The notes under the pieces are model-generated. The model worked only from the letters and a program-made list of their open reading frames with translations. It made no database searches and was not told where the DNA came from. From the IMG/VR virus record IMGVR_UViG_3300010397_000096, positions 1-21,410 of that record: a DNA stretch of 21,410 bases. One strand, given 5' to 3'. Source of the stretch: a virus. The translations under genes and the position numbers were made by a program. Shown here in pieces: positions 8,738 through 15,701 of the stretch (the first letter of the stretch is position 1; the number at the start of each line of letters is the position of its first letter).

Positions 8738-9619
8738 ATGAAAAAATTAATTTTTATTTTCTTATTGACATTTATATCAATAAGATTGTCAGCACAAAAC
8801 ACAGCATACGAATTGCCTGATGTTATTAGATTCCATCATTATGATGGAACGCTTATTGATTTCAAACAGATGATAATTGATCTTGAAATAGATAGCAACT
8901 ATTGTACATATGGAACTCCTTTTTGTGTTATTTATGATGTTAATGTAGGTGCGGATCAATGGATGGTAAAAGACGAAGCTCAACAAATATTAGCATATGA
9001 TTCAATTGGATTCTTTAATGAATTTACTTTAAATCAGGACGGAATGGAACCCATTTGGACTTCTGAAAGATCAAATTATCAACTTGCTTTAGGATTCACG
9101 CCATACAATTCAACAAATCCAGCAGGATATATAAGTAGCGTACCTGCACAATCGTTTAGTTCACTTACTGGAAAACCAACAACGTTGTCGGGCTATGGGA
9201 TAACAGACGCTTATCCTTTATCGGGTAATCCAGGTGGTTTTTTAACCTCATTTACAGAGGTGGATGGAAGCGTAACAAATGAAATTGAATTACCAGCCCA
9301 AACCGGAAATAACGGAAAATATTTAACTACAAATGGAAGTGCTGTTAGCTGGGGATCATTAAAAAGGCAAGAAACATATTCAGGAACAACCTCAGGGTCT
9401 GGAACATTTGTAGTTACTTTTAGTTCTTCATATTCAGTATCCCCAAACATTCAAGCTAATATTATTGGCGGAACTGATAGCCAAATAATAAAGATAACAT
9501 CAGTCAGCACAAGCGGTTTTACTGTTAATGTTAGAAACAGAACAGATGTAGTTGGATTATTACCTAGCTGGTCAAATGTTAATGGTGCTAATGTTGATGT
9601 ATTGATAACCGAAAAGTAA
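8738..9619 (+). CDS. secreted fibre-like protein with signal peptide
   Basis: A 293-residue protein. Residues 1-19 form a classical signal peptide (MKKLIFIFLLTFISIRLSA) with likely cleavage before Q20. No cysteine follows, so it is not a lipoprotein. Residues 136-205 are phage fibre shaft: SFSSLTGKPTTLSGYGITDA, LPAQTGNNGKYLTTNG and VSWGSL. The C-terminus has SVSPNIQANIIGGTDSQ, VSTSGFTVNVRNRTDV and NVNGANVDVLITEK, a tip domain seen on many phage fibres. A signal peptide on a fibre means export through Sec, which is odd for a virion part assembled in the cytoplasm. It could be a phage-encoded surface protein, a release factor, or a virion protein with an unprocessed N-terminus. Confidence 0.65.
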   Translation: MKKLIFIFLLTFISIRLSAQNTAYELPDVIRFHHYDGTLIDFKQMIIDLEIDSNYCTYGTPFCVIYDVNVGADQWMVKDEAQQILAYDSIGFFNEFTLNQDGMEPIWTSERSNYQLALGFTPYNSTNPAGYISSVPAQSFSSLTGKPTTLSGYGITDAYPLSGNPGGFLTSFTEVDGSVTNEIELPAQTGNNGKYLTTNGSAVSWGSLKRQETYSGTTSGSGTFVVTFSSSYSVSPNIQANIIGGTDSQIIKITSVSTSGFTVNVRNRTDVVGLLPSWSNVNGANVDVLITEK

Positions 9620-9627
9620 AATATTTT

Positions 9628-9837
9628 ATGACAAAAGACGAAGCAATCAACATAGCTCTATTGTCCGTTATGGGCGGCAATGGTGCATACCATAAATTTA
9701 AGGCCGGAAGCGATTTTTTTAAAGACCTGGCTCCTTACCTCACATTTATTTCATTCGTGATTTTTGTCATAATTAACCGAAGACATATAAAAGATTTCTT
9801 TATTCGTGCGCGCAAACAAAAAGGACACAAATCATAA
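9628..9837 (+). CDS. small single-span membrane protein
   Basis: A 69-residue protein with one predicted membrane segment at about residues 34-50 (PYLTFISFVIFVIIN) and a basic C-terminus (RRHIKDFFIRARKQKGHK). Its end overlaps the nuclease gene by 32 nt in another frame. Position at the head of the lysis block suggests a holin or antiholin helper, but the sequence does not prove it. Confidence 0.5.
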   Translation: MTKDEAINIALLSVMGGNGAYHKFKAGSDFFKDLAPYLTFISFVIFVIINRRHIKDFFIRARKQKGHKS

Positions 9838-10120
9838 ACAGATTGTTGCACATGCGCAGTCGTTGGGGTTCGGTACTATTGATGTGAGTATGATGAAAAA
9901 CTTTTGTGATGAGATATGGATAGGCCGTAATGGATCAGTGTTTTTTATCGAAATAAAGGACGGATCAAAGTCTCCATCAAAACGGATGCTAACAGATGGT
10001 GAAATAGGATTCAAAAACAAATTAAAGTCAATTGGTGGCTCATGGCACCTTATTGAAACAGAAAAAGACGTAAACGAATTATGGATACAAACGCAAAAAG
10101 AAAAGAACTACTCTCATTAG
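9806..10120 (+). CDS. VRR-NUC/PD-(D/E)XK-type nuclease
   Basis: A 104-residue protein with a GTG start at 9806. The motif set fits a small PD-(D/E)XK nuclease of the VRR-NUC kind: D35 in FCDEIWIG, then E49-I50-K51 in FFIEIKDG, then SKSPSKRMLTDGE, which parallels the 'VEVKDGSKPPSKRKLTPDE' of known phage nucleases, and a final strand (GGSWHLIETEKDV). The start MRANKKDTNHKQIV also matches the usual family N-terminus, supporting GTG over later starts. Such enzymes act on branched or viral DNA during recombination or packaging. It overlaps the genes on both sides (32 nt and 40 nt). Confidence 0.75.
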   Translation: MRANKKDTNHKQIVAHAQSLGFGTIDVSMMKNFCDEIWIGRNGSVFFIEIKDGSKSPSKRMLTDGEIGFKNKLKSIGGSWHLIETEKDVNELWIQTQKEKNYSH

Positions 10121-10590
10121 CCGGAACCCAGGTAGGCACTACAGAATTTCCTGCAGGTAGCAATAACGTTAAATATAATACCTGGTTCTATGGGCGTGAG
10201 GTGCATGATGGTGATAAACCAGGAGCGCACTATCCATGGTGCTGTACATTCATTTGTTGGTTATTTTCACAGGTGGCCAAGCCAATGCCTAAAGCAGACT
10301 ACCTGCGTGGATGGTCCAGTGTGCCGAACCTTTATAACTATGCCGTAAAGCATGGAATGATTACAACGGACCCGAAGCCCGGGGACCTGGTAATTTATGC
10401 ATGGGGTGGTGAGATACGGCATATAGGAATGTTTGTTGAGCATGTTAATGAGCATACGATACATACAATTGAGGGCAACACTGCCTTTGATAATAAAGGC
10501 GACCAAGCCAATGGCGGATGCTGTGCTTCAAAGAAGCAGAACATTAAACTGGTAAAAGCATACATAAACATTGACCAATTTATAAAGTAG
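10081..10590 (+). CDS. CHAP-domain endolysin
   Basis: A 169-residue protein consisting of a single CHAP (NlpC/P60-like) domain. The catalytic cysteine is most likely C54 in PWCCTFICW, the histidine is H114 in IRHIGMFVE, and E131 is in TIEGNT. KPGDLVIYAWGG (residues 99-110) is the usual strand before the histidine. It should cut peptidoglycan peptide bonds at host lysis. There is no signal peptide, so release through the holin downstream is expected. No separate wall-binding domain is present, which is common for phages of Gram-negative hosts. The start overlaps the nuclease gene by 40 nt. Confidence 0.85.
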   Translation: MDTNAKRKELLSLAGTQVGTTEFPAGSNNVKYNTWFYGREVHDGDKPGAHYPWCCTFICWLFSQVAKPMPKADYLRGWSSVPNLYNYAVKHGMITTDPKPGDLVIYAWGGEIRHIGMFVEHVNEHTIHTIEGNTAFDNKGDQANGGCCASKKQNIKLVKAYINIDQFIK

Positions 10591-10592
10591 AT

Positions 10593-11042
10593 ATGGGATT
10601 ATTAAAAAAGAAAGCAGACCGTAAGAAGTTTAAGGATACCACGGTAGGTAAATTCCTTAAGGAAAAAGCACCGCATATACTTGACGCGATAGGAGACCGT
10701 TTCCCGGCTGTTGGCCTGGTAAGGGATCTTATTTCAAAGGATGATAAAATGAGCGCTGAGGATAAAGAAACAGCTATGAAAATGGCCGAATTTGAGTTAA
10801 AGGAGATGGAAGAGGTAACACAAAGGTGGCAGTCGGATATGAATAGTGATAGCTGGCTGAGCAAGAATGTGAGGCCATTGGTATTGCTTTATTTACTTTT
10901 CCTGTTAACGCTTGTTGTTGTGTTGTCGTTCTGGAAAATTGAGATACCAAAGGAATACACGGCCTTGTTAAGCACATTAATGGTGACTACATTCCTGGCT
11001 TATTTTGGTGGTCGGACCATGGAAAAGTATAACAAGAATTAA
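10593..11042 (+). CDS. holin, 3TM gene-transfer-release type
   Basis: A 149-residue protein 2 nt after the endolysin. Residues 1-75 are a charged cytoplasmic part. RWQSDMNSDSWLSKNVRPLV (residues 78-97) is the signature of the 'holin of 3TMs, for gene-transfer release' family. Two clear hydrophobic spans follow (about 95-113 and 121-139). It should form the membrane lesions that let the endolysin reach the wall. The family name comes from gene transfer agents, but members occur in many ordinary phages, so this alone does not make the element a GTA. Confidence 0.8.
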   Translation: MGLLKKKADRKKFKDTTVGKFLKEKAPHILDAIGDRFPAVGLVRDLISKDDKMSAEDKETAMKMAEFELKEMEEVTQRWQSDMNSDSWLSKNVRPLVLLYLLFLLTLVVVLSFWKIEIPKEYTALLSTLMVTTFLAYFGGRTMEKYNKN

Positions 11043-11296
11043 TTGGTTGATTTTAATTCGTAACTTGCTGGCGTATAAGCTTAAAACAATACGTCCAGAA
11101 TACACCTGATAATTACAAAATAACACGTAAACAATTGATTGTATTAACGATATGTTTATTTCGCGCAAATTATAATAAAAGCCGTATAACGGGGCTTAAT
11201 CTTACTTAAACTGACTTAAAGTTGTTAAATCTGTAAAAAATAACTTGTTTAAGTTCGTTTAGTTTCGCTTAATTTATACACCCGTAATACACCTGT
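11043..11296 (+). promoter_or_regulatory. control region between holin and integrase; possible attP
   Basis: 254 bp without an ORF. It holds the phased repeat cluster at 11194-11274, a weak hairpin (AAGCC at 11179-11183 with GGCTT at 11193-11197, no U-tract), and a 10-bp direct repeat AATACACCTG at 11099-11108 and 11286-11295, the second copy touching the integrase start. Position next to an integrase makes it the best place in the window for the phage attachment site, but no core site can be proven from this sequence alone. Confidence 0.4.
11194..11274. repeat. helically phased inverted repeat cluster
   Basis: Left half-sites GCTTAAT (11194), ACTTAAA (11204), ACTTAAA (11214) and TGTTAAA (11223). 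Right half-sites in the opposite sense TTTAAGT (11248), TTTAGTT (11258) and CTTAATT (11268). Spacing is about 10 bp, one helical turn. The two arms face each other across an A-rich 18-bp centre and end 22 bp before the integrase ATG. They are likely protein-binding sites for the integrase arms or a repressor. Confidence 0.5.
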
Positions 11297-12436
11297 ATGG
11301 CTACTTTTAACGTTGAAATATCCACCAAACCAGTAAGCTCCGGTGAGCACACGGGCTTTTGGCAAATCTTTATACGAATTTCCCAAACCCTTAATGGCAA
11401 GCAGGTGCACCAAAGAACCGGCACCGGCATTTATATTGATGCTAAGGACTGGAATAAGGGGGCTAAGTTCGGTAAGTGGGTAAAGGCAAACCCGGCCGTA
11501 AACCGTAAAATTGAAAATAGCCTGCTTTCGGTAAAGGCCGCAAATGGTGAGCAGGTTGACGGGCCGGTACTGTTTTTTGTGTTTGGCGAAAACCTTATGA
11601 AAGACCTTGAGGCCAGGTTAAAAATAGGAACCTGGCAAAGGAACTGTTCGGTACTTAAGCATTTTAAGGCCTTTGCGGGTGCCGCCCTGCAGTTCAAACA
11701 CATTAATGATATTCTGATAAACCGCTATGTTGACCATTGCCGAAAAGAGGGTAACAATGACGGTACCATAATGAATAAGTTTTCTGTATTACGCAGGGTT
11801 TTAATGTCGGCCGGCCACAGTGAAAAGGCGTTTTTATTGGATAAAGTTAAATTCCGGTATAAGCCAAAAAAGAAAGTAGCGTTAACCAGGGATGAAATTT
11901 CAGTCTTTGAGACCTTTAAGCTGAGTAAAGATTACCGGGAAATAGCCGACTTTTTGCTATTCTGCATTTATAACTGGGGTATGCGTGCTGGTGATGCCAT
12001 TAAAATGAAGTTCGGTGATTTCAAAAATGGTGAGCTTTCATACAATGCCCGCAAAACAGACCATGCGTTCACTATTGATATGGTGCCAAAGGCAATTGAT
12101 ATTTTTAAAAAGTATTCGGCTGGCAAGAAGCCCACGGAACCGCTGTTTAGTTTTATTAACCGCAAACACGGGGCAACGGAGCATGATAAAATAAGGGATG
12201 CTACCAGTAAAATTGACCGTAAGCTAAAGGTGATATGTAAAAGGCTTGGTATTGACAAGCACATCACCACGCATTGCGCCCGGCACACATGGGCACGTAC
12301 GGCCGACAAAGCAAGTATTGATAGGCGAATAATTCAAAAGGCACTGGGGCATACATCCCTTGGAACAACGGAAACTTATTTGGAGTCATTGGGATTTGAC
12401 TCAGTGGATGAGGCTAACGTGGGGTTGTTTGGGTAA
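11297..12436 (+). CDS. int: tyrosine recombinase (phage integrase)
   Basis: A 379-residue integrase. Residues 1-60 look like an arm-binding domain (GFWQIFIRISQTLNGKQVHQ, TGIYIDAKDWNKG). Residues about 95-185 form the SAM-like core-binding domain. The catalytic domain follows, with R230 (NWGMRAGDA), K253, H326 and R329 (ITTHCARHTW), H352 (ALGHTS) and nucleophile Y361 (TETYLESL). All expected residues are present, so it should be active in integrating the phage. It is on the same strand as the late genes and converges on the minus-strand operon with only 7 nt between stop codons. The intergenic region before it holds the phased repeats. Confidence 0.9.
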   Translation: MATFNVEISTKPVSSGEHTGFWQIFIRISQTLNGKQVHQRTGTGIYIDAKDWNKGAKFGKWVKANPAVNRKIENSLLSVKAANGEQVDGPVLFFVFGENLMKDLEARLKIGTWQRNCSVLKHFKAFAGAALQFKHINDILINRYVDHCRKEGNNDGTIMNKFSVLRRVLMSAGHSEKAFLLDKVKFRYKPKKKVALTRDEISVFETFKLSKDYREIADFLLFCIYNWGMRAGDAIKMKFGDFKNGELSYNARKTDHAFTIDMVPKAIDIFKKYSAGKKPTEPLFSFINRKHGATEHDKIRDATSKIDRKLKVICKRLGIDKHITTHCARHTWARTADKASIDRRIIQKALGHTSLGTTETYLESLGFDSVDEANVGLFG

Positions 12437-12449
12437 ATGCCGGTTACCC
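12431..12449. repeat. inverted repeat over two convergent stop codons
   Basis: GGGTAA (12431-12436) and TTACCC (12444-12449) form a 6-bp stem around a 7-nt loop. Each arm contains the stop codon of one of the convergent genes. There is no T-run on either side, so a terminator role is uncertain. Confidence 0.35.
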
Positions 12450-12728
12450 CTTACAGCTATTTATTAATGCTTCTATTGATTTGAGGTTGTAAAGCGTGTT
12501 GCGTGGGGTAAGTTTTGAGCGCAAAACAAGGCCGTCATCACAAAGTTTATCCAGGTAAGCCTGTGTGCATAGCTTGTCATCCTCTTTTGTGCCAGAGAGC
12601 ATTTCTCTGGCAGTGCGCGAATCTACCCACTCAATGCTTGCGCATGCCGGCATAAGGTTGGTAATTGCCCTGGCAAGTGCTTTGAGGGTCTCTGGTTTAC
12701 TTTCGTCTATTATAAATACGTTGTTCAT
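12444..12728 (-). CDS. small HTH protein, excisionase-like
   Basis: A 94-residue protein, last in the five-gene minus-strand operon and ending 7 nt from the integrase. The middle (residues 33-85) has the layout of a MerR/excisionase helix-turn-helix: IEWVDSRTAREML, then CTQAYLDKLCDDGLVL, then TLYNLKSIEALI. Excisionases often pair with integrases and bend DNA at the attachment site. This one is transcribed towards the integrase rather than with it, which would let early expression oppose integrase expression. The HTH reading is from pattern only. It could be another small DNA-binding regulator. Confidence 0.5.
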   Translation of the reverse strand: MNNVFIIDESKPETLKALARAITNLMPACASIEWVDSRTAREMLSGTKEDDKLCTQAYLDKLCDDGLVLRSKLTPRNTLYNLKSIEALINSCKG

Positions 12729-13267
12729 CCCCTTGCGTGTTTTTGTATTAGTTCCTTAGTTTTTGATTTTGCGTATACAAATTCAATATCCGGCATTTCA
12801 TCAGGTAAATCACAACCTTTATATGCGTTTTCCCATGCTATTAAGCACTCAACAAGTTCAGCGCTGTGTGTTTTTAAAGCAGTTATCGTAAAATCCTTAA
12901 GAGCTAAGTCAGCCTTTAACTGCTCAATTTCATTTTTATTTTGAATAATATGGAATACTGCTATTTCTTTAAGTCGTTCAAAAGTTATTTTCCCGTCAAC
13001 GTAGTGCTCAAAATGAACTTTCATTGCATCAATATGAAAAGATACACCGTGTGCCAATTCGTTGCTGTACCAAAAAATTGGTTGCAAATCATAATCCAGA
13101 CTAATTTCTGTTATTCCGTTGATCCATATTCTGTTTATTATGTCGTACCAAGCAAAGTTTTGAAGTCCGTTTTGTGCCTGAATAATATATACTGTGTTAT
13201 CATTCGGTAAATCATCTGGCTCACCCGGGCGTTTAATCACCCTCTTGTAAAGTATATTGTTGCTCAT
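12725..13267 (-). CDS. hypothetical protein, unknown
   Basis: A 180-residue protein overlapping both neighbours by 4 nt. The N-terminal half is beta-prone with several Trp residues (FAWYDIINRIWINGITEI, IFWYSNELAHG). Residues about 105-150 are a likely coiled helix (IIQNKNEIEQLKADLALKDF). The C-terminus is short and basic (KSKTKELIQKHARG). No domain is recognised. Similar mixed proteins are common in Bacteroidota phage early regions. Confidence 0.55.
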   Translation of the reverse strand: MSNNILYKRVIKRPGEPDDLPNDNTVYIIQAQNGLQNFAWYDIINRIWINGITEISLDYDLQPIFWYSNELAHGVSFHIDAMKVHFEHYVDGKITFERLKEIAVFHIIQNKNEIEQLKADLALKDFTITALKTHSAELVECLIAWENAYKGCDLPDEMPDIEFVYAKSKTKELIQKHARG

Positions 13268-13515
13268 GGGTTAATTGTTTTGATTCTATATAAAATAAAT
13301 TTCTTGTTTTTTAACTCAACCACACAATACATGCCATTTGAGTCATGAGATAATTGGCAAAGCTCTTTTACTTCACTAATCTTTAAAGCATGTAATTTCA
13401 ATTCTATTCTTAATTGTGTTTTGTCCCTTGGTAAATTGTAAACCCTAAAGCAATAGTCATAGCAGTCGCCCCAATGACCCATTGAAATAAACTTTACTTT
13501 ATTATTACTGCTCAT
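13264..13515 (-). CDS. small hypothetical protein
   Basis: An 83-residue protein joined by 4-nt overlaps on both sides. It starts MSSNNKVKFISMGHWGDCYD and continues with short strands and a helix (LRIELKLHALKISEVKELCQ), ending with a basic strand (NKKFILYRIKTI). No known domain is seen. Confidence 0.5.
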   Translation of the reverse strand: MSSNNKVKFISMGHWGDCYDYCFRVYNLPRDKTQLRIELKLHALKISEVKELCQLSHDSNGMYCVVELKNKKFILYRIKTINP

Positions 13516-13820
13516 TGGTTGGTTGTGTTAATTATTTTAAATATTATCCATGAAAAGTTAATACCAAAAATAGACCAAACAATAGTCAATTGCCTAGCGT
13601 AATTTTCATATTCAAACGCATTTATAAAATCTTCTTTGAAATACGGTGAAACAATTAGTATTGCTATTATAAAAATCAATGTCAAATAGGGTATATATTC
13701 ATTTTTAAACTTGAACCCTACCGTTTCACCTGTTCGTTTTAGGATGGTATCCAGTAAATGTATGATCAAACAAAAGGCTAATATTCCAATTATATCTACA
13801 ATAAAAAATGCTGATGTCAT
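13512..13820 (-). CDS. three-span membrane protein
   Basis: A 102-residue protein with hydrophobic segments at about residues 5-27 (FFIVDIIGILAFCLIIHLL), 44-61 (YLTLIFIIAILIVSPYF) and 79-97 (TIVWSIFGINFSWIIFKI). It is coupled by 4-nt overlaps to the recombinase gene before it and the next gene after it. It could be a superinfection-exclusion or accessory membrane protein, but nothing in the sequence decides this. Confidence 0.55.
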   Translation of the reverse strand: MTSAFFIVDIIGILAFCLIIHLLDTILKRTGETVGFKFKNEYIPYLTLIFIIAILIVSPYFKEDFINAFEYENYARQLTIVWSIFGINFSWIIFKIINTTNQ

Positions 13821-14644
13821 AAATTAATATTTTGAAGTGGTGAATTAATTTTACTAATTAAATTATGTGAAATGTGGGTATAGATCAAGGTCGTTTTAAT
13901 ATTGTTGTGCCCGGCTAGCTTTTGGATGAGATTTATGTCCGTTCCCATTTCAACCTGATGCGTAAATGTGCAGTGACGGATTAAATGCGTATGAACCTTT
14001 TTTGTAATACCTGCTTTTTTGGCGAGTTGCTTTATTACTTCACTAACTGATCTATCCGAATACTGCAATTCTGTTTGTCCGTTTAAAACGTATTCCTTTG
14101 GCCTATATTTATTGTAATATTTTTCAAGCAACGGAATAAGCGAATCGGTTAACATTACCTGTCTGTCCTTTGCGCCTTTCGCTTGAATTATATTAATTAT
14201 TTTCCTGGAACGATCAATATGAGACCATTTAAGATTTATTAATTCAGATACACGCAAACCACATGAATAAAGAATGGCTAAAATTACTTTGTGTTTTAAA
14301 TTTTCACAAGCATTAAACATTGATTGAATTTCATCAACAGATAAAACAACTGGTAATTTACTCGACTTTCTAGCATAAGGAATATATTTGAATTTGTCCT
14401 TTTGATTTAAGCAGATTTCATAAAACTTTTTTATTGCCGAATGATACCCTCGTTGCGTGTTAGGTTCATTGAACTGACCTAAAAAAGCCTTAATGTCACT
14501 CTCATTAATATTTTTCGGGTGATCCTTTGTTGACCAACTAAAAAACTTTTTAATGCAGCTTGAATAATTTTCAACCGTTTGCGGGCTGAAATTCCTACGT
14601 TTCATTTCCTGCACGAAGTTGCTGCTATGTTCAGAAATATTCAT
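13817..14644 (-). CDS. second tyrosine recombinase, XerC/D-like
   Basis: A 275-residue recombinase, shorter than the integrase and lacking an arm-binding domain, as in XerC/XerD. The core-binding domain is residues about 5-85 (MKRRNFSPQTVENYSSCIKK, NTQRGYHSAIKKFYE). Catalytic residues are R131 (SCGLRVSELINLKW), K156, H220 and R223 (HLIRHCTFTH), H246 (LAGHNN) and Y255 (LIYTHIS). All six are present. It heads a five-gene operon in which each gene overlaps the next by 4 nt. It is in opposite orientation to the integrase. A palindrome with a 7-nt spacer lies 43 nt before its start. Possible roles are dimer resolution, inversion, or integration of a separate inserted element. Confidence 0.85.
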   Translation of the reverse strand: MNISEHSSNFVQEMKRRNFSPQTVENYSSCIKKFFSWSTKDHPKNINESDIKAFLGQFNEPNTQRGYHSAIKKFYEICLNQKDKFKYIPYARKSSKLPVVLSVDEIQSMFNACENLKHKVILAILYSCGLRVSELINLKWSHIDRSRKIINIIQAKGAKDRQVMLTDSLIPLLEKYYNKYRPKEYVLNGQTELQYSDRSVSEVIKQLAKKAGITKKVHTHLIRHCTFTHQVEMGTDINLIQKLAGHNNIKTTLIYTHISHNLISKINSPLQNINL

Positions 14645-14686
14645 AATAATTTGCTTTAAATGAGTTATTTAAACATAATGTAATAC

Positions 14687-14709
14687 ATATTGTATGTTAG
14701 GTACAATAT
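14687..14709. repeat. 8-7-8 palindrome, recombinase-site or operator candidate
   Basis: ATATTGTA (14687-14694), spacer TGTTAGG (14695-14701), TACAATAT (14702-14709). Perfect 8-bp arms and a 7-nt spacer match the geometry of tyrosine recombinase core sites. It lies in the leader of the second recombinase. A T-run follows on the plus strand, so a plus-strand terminator or an operator are the other readings. Confidence 0.5.
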
Positions 14710-14757
14710 TTTTTATCCATCGCACTCCTAAAACTTTGCAAGTTTTTAAAAGGTGTG

Positions 14758-15498
14758 TTAATCGATACATTCGCAAACAGGTTGATGCCAATCTTCCTCA
14801 TCCCAATCTATTTTTAATTGTGATCTATCTGCGTTTATTACATCAGTCCAACTTTTATTCCTTCCAAGTCCTTTAATTTCTGCAAGTTTTGTAGCGTTTT
14901 TTTCCATTGCTATTGCTCTATCTTTTAAATCATCAGGCAATCTTAATATTTCGTTTTTTCTCATATTAGGGCAAAAAAAACAGCTACTCTTTCCGGGTTG
15001 TTTCAATCCTGCATTTTGTATTACTTCAATACATTTCTCTCTATCCCATCCCCAATAAATTAAAGGGTAGTAATTTTCAAAGTTTTCGTTTGGGTTTGCT
15101 TTTATTCTTCTTTCTTCTCCTGCATCAAAACCAACCCATATTCTTAATTTTTCCGTTGGGTATTTAGTTTTTAAATATTTTTCTACTGGCTGTATCTTAA
15201 ACTTTTGAGAGCAAGTTTTCCAACCAAAAGCAACAGGTGGAATAGTGTTGTTGTTTAAGCAATCCTGCTCTAACGTTAATTCATCTCCGTTCTTTGTTTT
15301 ATATCTCAAAGTTTGAATTAATGGAAAATTTTTACTTTGTAGCCATTTATTCATCTCTACAATGTGTTCGTATGTGTAAGGGTTTTCGCCTCCTGTATCT
15401 GAAAAAAGTATTTCATCAGGGATTAATTGGTATTTTACCATATTAATTAACATTGCTGTTCCATTTGTACCACCACCAAAAGTTACGATCTCTTTCAT
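14758..15498 (-). CDS. PAPS-reductase-like PP-loop protein
   Basis: A 246-residue protein of the phosphoadenosine-phosphosulfate reductase superfamily as found in phages. The PP-loop is IVTFGGGTNGTAML (residues 4-17), where the usual SGGxDS reads GGGTNGT, followed by FSDTGGENP (residues 32-40). Cysteines C96 (GWKTCSQKFK), C173 and C176 (SSCFFCPNM) and C242/C244 (PVCECID) could bind an iron-sulfur cluster as in DndC- or TtuA-type enzymes. The family uses ATP to adenylate or thiolate a substrate. In phages it is often near DNA methyltransferases, as here. The substrate is unknown. The gene is separated by 203 bp of non-coding DNA from the methyltransferase before it and by 113 bp from the recombinase after it. 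Confidence 0.75.
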   Translation of the reverse strand: MKEIVTFGGGTNGTAMLINMVKYQLIPDEILFSDTGGENPYTYEHIVEMNKWLQSKNFPLIQTLRYKTKNGDELTLEQDCLNNNTIPPVAFGWKTCSQKFKIQPVEKYLKTKYPTEKLRIWVGFDAGEERRIKANPNENFENYYPLIYWGWDREKCIEVIQNAGLKQPGKSSCFFCPNMRKNEILRLPDDLKDRAIAMEKNATKLAEIKGLGRNKSWTDVINADRSQLKIDWDEEDWHQPVCECID

Positions 15499-15701
15499 TT
15501 GTTATATTTATTAGTTGTTATTTTCCACCGCACGCCATCCAAAAAATACTGATACCTAACAGCACCTAAAATACAGGCTATCTAACCGCTTACTATTCGT
15601 TAGTGCTATAACGCCCGACATTTTAGCTGCAAACCGTTATATGAAATTGCTACTGTATCGCTTCGTATTATCATTTGTGCTGTAAGTCGGTTTTTAATAA
15701 A
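15499..15701. other. repeat-rich spacer between methyltransferase and PAPS-like genes
   Basis: 203 bp without a credible gene. It holds a palindrome TATAACG (15607-15613) / CGTTATA (15635-15641) enclosing a 21-nt centre that contains TTTTAGCTGC, plus CTAAC (15582-15586) facing GTTAG (15599-15603). A direct repeat, GCTTCGTATT-6-TGTGCTG at 15660-15682, recurs at 16499-16521. The motif ATTTTCCACCGCAC at 15520-15533 recurs at 16452-16465 and roughly at 14712-14725. The arrangement recalls cassette-type recombination repeats. Confidence 0.5.

Noticed and set aside
10593-11042. Gene transfer agent based on the holin family name
   Set aside because: That holin family occurs in many ordinary phages, and the window has an integrase, a replication module and a methyltransferase typical of a temperate phage.
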